From positions 1-15,610 of the forward strand of contig JAEUHU010000327.1 in assembly GCA_016793305.1 (NCBI GenBank): a stretch of DNA of 15,610 bases. Reading direction: 5' to 3'. Origin of the DNA: Planctomycetota bacterium (lineage in GTDB: Bacteria; Planctomycetota; UBA1135; UBA2386). A model generated the notes under the pieces. The model was not told the origin of the DNA and searched no databases. It was given only the letters and a program-made list of their open reading frames with translations. The position numbers were made by a program, and so were the translations under genes. Below, one piece after another: positions 1 to 5,861 of the stretch (positions within the stretch are counted from its first letter, which is position 1; each line of letters starts with the position of its first letter).

Positions 1-911
1 ACCTCGATCCGCTGCAGCACGTCGAACGCCCGCGTCGCCGAGCGCAGCACCATGTAGGTCGCGGTCGGGAACAGCGACACCTCGTGCCCCCCACGCTCGG
101 TCGGCGGGCGCTCCTCGGACTCCTCGAGATGGGCGGAGATCGAGGCCACGTGGCCGATCGCATTGCCGAACTCGTCGAGCACGGCCGAACCGCTGGAGCC
201 AGGCGCCCAGTCGGCGGTCACCTCGAGCGTGACGTGTTCGGGCTCCGGCGGCAGCTGGCGGACGAAACGACTGACGAGGCCTTTCGCGAAGTAGCCGCGC
301 GAACCCATCGGGTCGCTGAACACGAACGCCGCTTCGCCCGGCTCGACCGCGACACGCAACGGCAGCGGCACCGCCTCGACCGCCCCGGTGCGCAGGATCG
401 CGACGTCGGTCCGAGCATCGGCCGCCAGCACCTCGAGCACGGGGAACACGCGCCCCCGGTCGTCGGCACAGACGAGCCAGGCGTCCTTCATCTCGGCCTC
501 GTCCGGCGCCACCACGTGATGGCAGGTCGCGACCACGCCGTCGCCGGCGATCGCGTAGCCGCCGGCGAGGTTCAGGTGCCAGTCGCTGCAGTGCCGGCAC
601 TGGTAGAGGTGGCCGACCCGCACGTAGGCGGAACGGGCGCGGCGCCACAGCTGCGGCCCACGCAACGGTTCGCTCGCCGGCGGCGGCAACGCCAGCTTGC
701 AGCGCGGGCGCGTCAGCTGCTCGCGAAGTGCCGGGAGTCCGAGCAGCTTGCCCTGCTCACGCAGCTCCAGCGCGCGGGCGCGCAGTTCGGCCTCTTCGCG
801 CGATGGCCCGGCCCCGCCCTCGTTCTCGTAGATCGGCACGCCGGGCGCCTGGCCGAGCAGTGGCGACAGGCAGACGAGCAGCGAGACGAACGACACGGCG
901 ATCGGACGCAT
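1..911 (-). CDS. Secreted trypsin-like serine protease (3' end outside window)
   Basis: Read on the minus strand from ATG 911, the frame stays open for 303 codons to the window edge, so the C-terminus is missing. Residues 1-20 form a signal peptide ending LLGQ. The trypsin/HtrA-type chymotrypsin fold occupies about 95-265: His in TCHHVV (His132), Asp in RTDVAIL (Asp169), and Ser in GSSGS (Ser240), which is a complete catalytic triad. An unusual CRHCSDWH segment (Cys105, Cys108, His112) sits just before the first beta-strands, and Cys130 and Cys148 lie near the catalytic His. I expect an exported endopeptidase or a DegP-like protein; whether a PDZ domain follows cannot be seen. It lies 39 bp after the thioredoxin-like gene on the same strand, suggesting co-transcription. 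A long opposite-strand frame covers the same bases but is Arg/His/Gln-rich shadow. There is no clear Shine-Dalgarno sequence before the ATG. Confidence 0.86.
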   Translation of the reverse strand, partial: MRPIAVSFVSLLVCLSPLLGQAPGVPIYENEGGAGPSREEAELRARALELREQGKLLGLPALREQLTRPRCKLALPPPASEPLRGPQLWRRARSAYVRVGHLYQCRHCSDWHLNLAGGYAIAGDGVVATCHHVVAPDEAEMKDAWLVCADDRGRVFPVLEVLAADARTDVAILRTGAVEAVPLPLRVAVEPGEAAFVFSDPMGSRGYFAKGLVSRFVRQLPPEPEHVTLEVTADWAPGSSGSAVLDEFGNAIGHVASISAHLEESEERPPTERGGHEVSLFPTATYMVLRSATRAFDVLQRIE

Positions 912-950
912 CGCCGCAGCAGAGCACCCGCCGCGGCCGGGCACCAGGGG

Positions 951-1499
951 TCAGCGGATCGCGGCCAGCGCGGCTTCGACCGCAGCCTGCGTCTGCGCAC
1001 CGCGCAGCCCGAAGCGCACGGTGCCGGTCGTGTCGACGACGTAGGTGATCGGCGTGACGTTCGACCAGGACACCGAGTGGAAGGCCTCGAGGAACGCGGC
1101 GTCGGCCATCAGCACCGGCCGCTGGAACGCCTTCTTCGCCAGCGTCGCCTCGGTCAGCCCCGGTTCGAACTCGAGCACGACATCGGTCATGACGTGCAGC
1201 ATCTCGACGTCCGCGGGCAGCGCCTTCTCGAGCGCGCGCATCGCTGCCGCCTCCTCGTCGCACGAGTGGCAGCGCGAGCGGAAGAAGTGCAGCAGGGCGC
1301 GCTTGCCCTGCAGGCGCTCGCGGGTCCAGACGGCGCCGCTGCGATCGGCGAGCGAGAACGCCGGCAGTGCCTCGCCGACGCTGCCCTGGATCTTGCGATC
1401 GACCCACCAGCGCACCAGCGACGGCGCCAGCAACCAGCCGGCGATCAGCAGCGGCAGCACGAACAGGCCGAGACGGGTGCGGCGTGACATCGCGCGCAT
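951..1499 (-). CDS. Membrane-anchored thioredoxin-fold (TlpA/redoxin-like) protein
   Basis: This 182-residue protein has a single N-terminal hydrophobic segment (about 10-28) without an obvious cleavage site, so it is probably anchored with its catalytic domain outside the cytoplasm. The thioredoxin/AhpC-TSA-like domain covers about 43-180: the strand ALLHFF leads into RCHSC (Cys77 and Cys80, a CxxC redox pair), and the cis-proline motif VTPITYVVD (Pro150) is followed by a Gly and the final strand, as in TlpA-type proteins. The probable role is thiol-disulfide exchange with envelope proteins; the partner is unknown. It sits 36 bp downstream of the sugar dehydrogenase-like gene and 39 bp upstream of the protease gene, which has several cysteines and is a reasonable client by inference. 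The start could be ATG 1499 or ATG 1490 (MSRR), which changes only three residues. Confidence 0.9.
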   Translation of the reverse strand: MRAMSRRTRLGLFVLPLLIAGWLLAPSLVRWWVDRKIQGSVGEALPAFSLADRSGAVWTRERLQGKRALLHFFRSRCHSCDEEAAAMRALEKALPADVEMLHVMTDVVLEFEPGLTEATLAKKAFQRPVLMADAAFLEAFHSVSWSNVTPITYVVDTTGTVRFGLRGAQTQAAVEAALAAIR

Positions 1500-1515
1500 G
1501 CTACGCCGCCGACCC

Positions 1516-1537
1516 AGGCCGCCAAGACACGCGGCCT
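1516..1537 (-). terminator. Hairpin over the stop codon of the sugar dehydrogenase-like gene
   Basis: The 7-bp arms AGGCCGC and GCGGCCT pair perfectly across an 8-base loop, in the 36-bp gap between the propeller gene stop (1536-1538) and the thioredoxin gene start (1499). No T-run follows, so this is at best a weak intrinsic terminator; it may instead be an mRNA-stabilising or processing hairpin that sets different expression of upstream and downstream genes. GC-rich DNA produces such arms fairly easily. Confidence 0.35.
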
Positions 1538-3419
1538 ACAGGTTCTTGATCTCGCAGTTGGTGCGGAACCAGCCGTCGATCGAATCGAAGCCGATCACCT
1601 GGAAGCGCATCTGCTGTCCGGTGAACAAGCCGACCGGCACCGTGTACAGCTTGTTGATGCCCGGCGATCCGACCGCGCCGGTGCCGGAGTAGGAGACGCC
1701 GCCGAACAGGCCGACGCTGTCCTCGATCACGAACGCGAGCGAGTAGGACGGGTCGATGCAGAGGTTGCCGATCGCCGTCGGCACGCTGGTCGGGCCGCCC
1801 GGGAACGAGAGCATCACCAGATAGGGCACGCTCGCAGGCACGGCCGAGGTCTGGTTGACGACCGAGACGACCAGCAGGTTGCTGACCGCGGTCACCGTCA
1901 GCCGGCGGGCGAACAGCGAGAACGTCGCGTTCGCGACACCGCCCGGCGTGCTCGCGGTGACCGTGGCAGCACCACCGGCGGAGGTCGCGGTCGCGAAGGT
2001 CTGCGCGTAGCCGTTGGCGTCGGCGACCACCGGGTTGGTCGTCGACAGCGTGATGCCGCCGGAGGCGGCGAAGTTGACCAGGCCGTTCGGCAGCGGGTTG
2101 CCCTGCGGATCGAACACGCGGGCGACGATCGGTTGCACGAACGGATCGCCGGCGGTCACGCGCTGGCCACCACCGCTGATGGCACTGATGCTCGGCACCG
2201 GGCCGATCAGGCGCACGCGCTTCAGCGAACCCGGGTGCTGGGTCAGCCACAGAGCACCGTCCGGACCGAGGCGCAGGCTCGTGACGCTGCCGAAGTTGGT
2301 GCCCCAGTTGGTCGCGTCCGGCTGGCCGGGTGCCACCGGAGCCGGCGACCAGACCCCGGCGTTGTTGACGAGCCGGCGCACCTGGCCGGCGTAGTAGTCG
2401 AGGTAGAACGCGTTGCCCTCGTAGGTCGGGCCGAAGTCGTACTGGCCGCCGAGATTCCGGTAGCGCGCGCCACCCATCACCGCGGCCCAGCCGCCGCCGT
2501 GGCTCACGGCGCCGATCGGATCGACCAGACCCGCTGGCTGCGAACCACCGCACGACGAACCGGCGATGTTGCCTTCGCGCCAGGGCCAGCCGAAGTTGAC
2601 CAGCGTCGGGTTGCCGACGCCGCGCACGTACTCGCTGTACTCCTCGACCGAGCCGGCACCGACGTCGCCGATGTAGACGTTGCCGGTCAGCGGGTCGATC
2701 TCGGCGCGGAACGGGTTGCGCAGGCCGTTGGCGACCACCAGCTGCGAGAAGTCCGCCGCGGCACTGTTCGGGTTGTCACCCGGATCGATCGCCGAGTAGG
2801 CGGGCAGCACCGTGCTCGGCGTCGCCGGGAGCAGGCTCGGGTCGATGCGCAGCAGGCAGCCCGCCTGCGACGTCAGCGACTGCGCGTTGCACGCGTTCGC
2901 GTCGTCGCCGATCGTGATCCACAGCTTGCCGTCCGGACCGAAGCGCAGCGAGCCGCCGTTGTGGTTGCCGGCGTTGTCGGGCAGGGCGCCGAGGATCGCC
3001 GTGCGACTGGCCGAGGAGAACGACAGCGTGGTGCTCGCCGGGTTGGCGAGATCGCCGGTGCAGGCGAAGCGGTCGACGTGCACGAACGACGTCGTCGAGC
3101 TCGTGTAGTAGACGTAGAAGAAGCCATTGGTCGCGAAGGCGGGATCCGCGGCGATGCTGAGCATGCCCTGCTCACCGCCCGAGTTGACGTTCGGCACGGT
3201 GCCGATCGTGGCGCTGCCGCTGCCGGTGTAGAGCACGACCGAACCACCCGAGTTGGCGATCAGGCAACGGCCGTCGGGGAGGAAGCAGCAGTCGTTCGGC
3301 GTCGACAGGCCGGTGGTCAGCAAGGTGTCGACCGTGAAGCCGGTGGGCACGTTCTGGGCTGTGGCGGCAGCAGCGAGGGCCGCAGCCACGAGACAAGGGG
3401 CGAGTTGCGAACGCGACAT
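1536..3419 (-). CDS. Secreted PQQ-dependent sugar dehydrogenase-like beta-propeller with Ig-like domain
   Basis: This 627-residue protein has a signal peptide (about 1-22, ending ATAQ). Residues about 25-405 match the glucose/sorbosone dehydrogenase (GSDH) six-bladed propeller: NHNGGSLRFGPDGKLW with the family His (His152), ITIGDD, NGLRNPFR, IGDVGAGSVEEY, NFGWPWREG, then SVTSLRLGPDGALWLTQ. Family members oxidise aldoses in the periplasm with soluble PQQ; substrate and cofactor use here are inferred. Residues about 406-505 look like a bacterial Ig-like (Big_1/invasin-type) domain (VTAGDPFVQPIVARVFDPQG...). The last ~100 residues end in VPVGLFTGQQMRFQVIG, a pattern shared with the beta-helix protein at 4537-5670 and perhaps an outer-surface or sorting module. 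The ATG at 3419 gives the full signal peptide and has GAGAG upstream. The gene probably heads a minus-strand operon with the thioredoxin and protease genes. Confidence 0.92.
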   Translation of the reverse strand: MSRSQLAPCLVAAALAAAATAQNVPTGFTVDTLLTTGLSTPNDCCFLPDGRCLIANSGGSVVLYTGSGSATIGTVPNVNSGGEQGMLSIAADPAFATNGFFYVYYTSSTTSFVHVDRFACTGDLANPASTTLSFSSASRTAILGALPDNAGNHNGGSLRFGPDGKLWITIGDDANACNAQSLTSQAGCLLRIDPSLLPATPSTVLPAYSAIDPGDNPNSAAADFSQLVVANGLRNPFRAEIDPLTGNVYIGDVGAGSVEEYSEYVRGVGNPTLVNFGWPWREGNIAGSSCGGSQPAGLVDPIGAVSHGGGWAAVMGGARYRNLGGQYDFGPTYEGNAFYLDYYAGQVRRLVNNAGVWSPAPVAPGQPDATNWGTNFGSVTSLRLGPDGALWLTQHPGSLKRVRLIGPVPSISAISGGGQRVTAGDPFVQPIVARVFDPQGNPLPNGLVNFAASGGITLSTTNPVVADANGYAQTFATATSAGGAATVTASTPGGVANATFSLFARRLTVTAVSNLLVVSVVNQTSAVPASVPYLVMLSFPGGPTSVPTAIGNLCIDPSYSLAFVIEDSVGLFGGVSYSGTGAVGSPGINKLYTVPVGLFTGQQMRFQVIGFDSIDGWFRTNCEIKNL

Positions 3420-3676
3420 CGTGGGGTTCTCTCGGAGAGGGCTCTTGCCACGAGCCTCGGGGGAAGGCTCGGGCGACGCGGAACTCTACGCAGAACGGCC
3501 CGGCCGTGGAGCGGGGAGCTTCCCAAACCTGGGGCCAGCTCGTGCGCAGCCGCGCCTTTGCCCGAGGGTCTGGCCGACCATGCGAGCCTGCCGGTCCGGG
3601 GCGAGAAGGTCCTTCCGGCCCCCGCCCCCCTCGCTATCGTCTGCGCCGCGCCCCCCTTCCTTGGGCGGCCCGCAAC
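3420..3676. promoter_or_regulatory. Divergent intergenic region with small hairpins
   Basis: These 257 bp separate the divergently transcribed sugar dehydrogenase-like gene and the mqnA-like gene, so they must hold both promoters unless mqnA is expressed from further away. Visible structure: CGAGCC (3451-3456) and GGCTCG (3466-3471) form a 6-bp stem with a 9-base loop about 32-52 bp before the propeller start, and CTCTCGGAGAG lies close to its ribosome binding position. I cannot assign -35/-10 boxes with confidence. Confidence 0.35.
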
Positions 3677-4423
3677 GTGACCCTACGCATCGGTGGAGTT
3701 CCCTACGGCGTCGGCGCGCCCTTGCTCGCCGGGCTCGATCGCGATCCGGCAGCGACGCTGGTGCAGGCACCGCCGACCGAACTGATCCGCCAGCTGCGGG
3801 CCGGCGCACTCGACGCAGCCCTGGTGTCCTCGATCGAGGCGATCCGGGCCGACGGCTACCAGGTCGCGGCCGGGCTAGGCATCGCCTGCAAGCACGAGAT
3901 CCGCTCGGTGCGGGCGTTCCGCCGCCGCGGCCCGCCGATCCGCAGCGTCGGCCTCGACCAGAGCTCGGCGACGTCGGTGGCGTTGCTGCGGTTGCTGCTG
4001 GCGAACGTGCACCACGCCGACGTGGCCGCCGACGTGCAATTCACGACGATCGCGCCGACCCGGACGCCGGACGCGCTGGACCACGACCTGGTGCTGCTGA
4101 TCGGCGACCACGGGCTCGGTGCCGACCCCGGCAACCGCGAGATCTGGGACCTCGGCCGGGAATGGGTGCAGTGGACGGGGTTGCCGTTCGTGTTCGCGCT
4201 GTGGCTGCTGCGCCCCGGCGTCGACGCAGCGGCAGTGCTGCCGGTGCTCGAACGCGCCCGCACCCGCGGCCGGTTGCTCGGCCCGGTCGACGGCACGCAC
4301 GGTGCGGCGCACTACGACCTCGACGCCGACGACCGGCGCGGTGTCGCGCGGTTCTGGGCAGAGGCGCGCCAGTTGGGCTTGGGCACGGCAGCGACGCCAA
4401 GGTTCGTCGTCGGTTCGAAGTGA
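3677..4423 (+). CDS. mqnA: MqnA-like protein (chorismate dehydratase family, futalosine menaquinone pathway)
   Basis: The 248-residue product matches the MqnA/MqnD periplasmic-binding-like fold. Hallmarks are RIGGVPYGVGAPLLAGL at the N-terminus, GALDAALVSSIEAI (about 43-56), HEIRSVRAF, GLDQSSATSVALLRLLL (about 92-108), LLIGDHGLG (140-148), and WDLGREWVQWTGLPFVFALW (157-176), the strongest family signature. MqnA dehydrates chorismate to 3-enolpyruvylbenzoate in the cytosol. The GTG at 3677 is preferred because the family motif starts immediately there; the frame is open upstream to 3506, but that stretch is Pro/Arg-rich and unlike MqnA. There is no convincing Shine-Dalgarno sequence. Oddities: the family's N-terminal 'YLNtxPL' motif reads YGVGAPL here, losing the conserved Asn, and the C-terminal codons are repeated after the stop. 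No other mqn gene is in the window. A paralogue with an altered substrate is possible. Confidence 0.84.
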   Translation: MTLRIGGVPYGVGAPLLAGLDRDPAATLVQAPPTELIRQLRAGALDAALVSSIEAIRADGYQVAAGLGIACKHEIRSVRAFRRRGPPIRSVGLDQSSATSVALLRLLLANVHHADVAADVQFTTIAPTRTPDALDHDLVLLIGDHGLGADPGNREIWDLGREWVQWTGLPFVFALWLLRPGVDAAAVLPVLERARTRGRLLGPVDGTHGAAHYDLDADDRRGVARFWAEARQLGLGTAATPRFVVGSK

Positions 4424-4493
4424 GCCAGCGGAGGTGCGCGACCTGGGGCTTGGTACAGCAACGGCGCTACGGTTCGACGGCGGCACGCGATGA
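4358..4493 (+). repeat. Tandem, diverged duplication of the 3' end of the mqnA-like gene
   Basis: Bases 4358-4423 and 4428-4493 align without gaps at an offset of 70 bp, with about 45 of 66 bases identical by my hand count. Because 70 is not a multiple of three, the second copy is in the next frame. It would encode AEVRDLGLGTATALRFDGGTR and ends with TGA (4491-4493) at the same place as the first copy, AEARQLGLGTAATPRFVVGSK, TGA (4421-4423). The second copy has no start of its own, so it is best read as a decayed partial duplication between the convergent genes. Confidence 0.6.
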
Positions 4494-4536
4494 CGCAGGA
4501 TCGGGGCTCCGGGAGGGCGGCCGAAGTCGCGCGGCA

Positions 4537-5670
4537 TCAGCGGATCACGCCGCCGACCACGGTCGAGGCACGGATCGTGGCGCCATCGACCTGAAGGGCC
4601 TGCAGCCACACCTCGGAACCACGCAGCGAGAGTACGTTCGGCACGGCCACGGGCGCCGTCAGCGAACCGCCTACGGGTGGTGGGCTGATCAGCAGCACGA
4701 TCAGTTGCGCAGGGTCCCCGAACAGTGGTTCGACGATCGGCGGCAAGATGCTGGTGAGGCGTTGGAAGCCGCAGACGAGGCCAACCAGCTCCTGGGAGGA
4801 ACCGAAGCGAGCCGTGATCGAGAACGATGCGCCGACGGTCGGCGGACCGGAGCTCTCCATTCCGACCATCGCCGAGTCCTCCACGAACCCCGAAGACGCC
4901 GTGGTGGCGAACGTCCCCTCTGCGATGGTCGAGCGCGCGATCGACACATTGCCGGCGCCGAAGATCGCCACCTCGCCAGGCCACGGGACTCCGAGGCCTA
5001 ATCCACCGGTGACCGTGCAGTCGGTCAGCCGCGCGATCCCCGCCGTCTGGAACAGGCCGGCGGAGGCCCCCATGTACGAAGGCCACGGCACGCTCTCCAT
5101 CGCGCCGCCGCCCCCGCCCACCGTGCAGTGCGACGCGTAGATCTCACCACCACTCTGGAAGATCCCAGGAGACGATTGCCAGTTGCCGAACCCGGAGATC
5201 GAAATGGCAGGTCGGCCGTCAATGGTCGAGTTGGCGACCCAGCACGTACCCCCGGCAACGGACAGGCCACCCCAGCAGCGTTGCATCACGACCGAGCCGC
5301 CCAAGACGACGAACTGTGCGGCTCCGAAGTGGATGATGTCCGACAGCTCGACCAGGCCACTCGTGATCGTGATGGTGTTGACCCCAAAGGGCCCCATGTA
5401 GGGCAAGCTGACGTCGGCCAGGCTGGCATGCTGCCCGGGCGGGACCTGGAACGAGGCCTCGTAGATCGAGGCGCCGTTGCCCAGGATGGTCACCCCCTTG
5501 GTCACCGCAACCGAGAAGTACGAGCCGGTGCCCGCGAGAAGGAGCACGTCGCCGGGCGCCGCCTGGGCGATGTACGAGTTCAGATTGCCCCCTGCTGGCA
5601 CGCTCCATGTCGTCTGGCCGAAAACTGGCCCTGCGAGGAGCAAGGCGGCGAGAGGGAGGAGTGTTCGCAT
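4537..5670 (-). CDS. Secreted right-handed parallel beta-helix protein
   Basis: This 377-residue protein starts at ATG 5670, which places a typical signal peptide at the N-terminus (about 1-19, ending VFGQ); the frame continues upstream to 5751 but those 27 residues would bury the signal. After TTWSVPAGGNLNSYIAQAAPGDVLLLAG, typical of pectate-lyase-like beta-helix proteins, come irregular repeats of short Val/Ile strands and Gly/Ser/Asn turns (about 45-290), e.g. NSTIDGRPAISISG, ASHCTVGGGG, LTDCTVTGG, ARSTIAEG. No catalytic Asp/His cluster is recognisable, so a structural or binding role at the cell surface is more likely than lyase activity. The C-terminus (VAVPNVLSLRGSEVWLQAL) resembles that of the propeller protein at 1536-3419. 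The gene converges with mqnA (113 bp apart) and diverges from top6B. No Shine-Dalgarno sequence is visible. Confidence 0.87.
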   Translation of the reverse strand: MRTLLPLAALLLAGPVFGQTTWSVPAGGNLNSYIAQAAPGDVLLLAGTGSYFSVAVTKGVTILGNGASIYEASFQVPPGQHASLADVSLPYMGPFGVNTITITSGLVELSDIIHFGAAQFVVLGGSVVMQRCWGGLSVAGGTCWVANSTIDGRPAISISGFGNWQSSPGIFQSGGEIYASHCTVGGGGGAMESVPWPSYMGASAGLFQTAGIARLTDCTVTGGLGLGVPWPGEVAIFGAGNVSIARSTIAEGTFATTASSGFVEDSAMVGMESSGPPTVGASFSITARFGSSQELVGLVCGFQRLTSILPPIVEPLFGDPAQLIVLLISPPPVGGSLTAPVAVPNVLSLRGSEVWLQALQVDGATIRASTVVGGVIR

Positions 5671-5727
5671 GGTTGCACGAGGATGAACGCGCCGCACCGG
5701 GCTGTCCACTCCCTGAGTCGCACTCGT

Positions 5728-5766
5728 CCGGCCGGTTCGGCCAAACTGCATCTGGACGCCGGCCGG
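5728..5766. promoter_or_regulatory. Pair of identical 8-bp palindromes CCGGCCGG
   Basis: CCGGCCGG occurs at 5728-5735 and again at 5759-5766, 31 bp apart (close to three helical turns), within the 191-bp divergent gap between the beta-helix gene and top6B. Equal faces of the helix and perfect symmetry would fit a dimeric regulator bound at two sites, but GC-rich sequence makes chance recurrence possible. Confidence 0.3.
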
Positions 5767-5794
5767 ATGCCCTCGCTAGAAGGGCGCCCCGTCG

Positions 5795-5828
5795 CGGGCG
5801 GTGCGACACCGGTGCTCGCACCTGCCCG
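5795..5828. promoter_or_regulatory. Long bulged inverted repeat in the top6B leader
   Basis: CGGGC (5795-5799) plus GGTGCGA (5800-5806) pairs with TCGCACC (5816-5822) and, after one unpaired T (5823), with GCCCG (5824-5828): 12 base pairs with a single bulge around the 9-base loop CACCGGTGC, of which CACCGGTG is itself palindromic. It ends 33 bp before the top6B start. It could be a repressor operator or, if transcribed, a stable 5'-UTR hairpin upstream of the ribosome binding site. It is the most regular inverted repeat I found in the window. Confidence 0.55.
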
Positions 5829-5850
5829 GGGCGTTCTCCCGCGTCACGCG

Positions 5851-5855
5851 AGGGG
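5851..5855 (+). promoter_or_regulatory. Ribosome binding site of top6B
   Basis: AGGGG lies six bases before ATG 5862 and is one of the few good Shine-Dalgarno-like sequences here. It decides the start: the frame is open upstream to 5607, but that extension overlaps the divergent region and encodes Arg/Gly-rich sequence unlike any topoisomerase. Confidence 0.6.
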
Positions 5856-5861
5856 CATCCC

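Noticed and set aside
84..1487. 467-codon open frame on the plus strand
   Set aside because: It lies opposite the protease and thioredoxin genes; translation is Arg/His/Gln-rich with no motifs, the usual shadow of GC-rich coding DNA.
3506..3676. 57-residue N-terminal extension of MqnA
   Set aside because: Pro/Arg/Gly-rich, unlike the family, and would leave little room for promoters; GTG 3677 begins at the family motif.
2133..3680. 515-codon plus-strand frame
   Set aside because: Antisense to the sugar dehydrogenase-like gene; no domain likeness.
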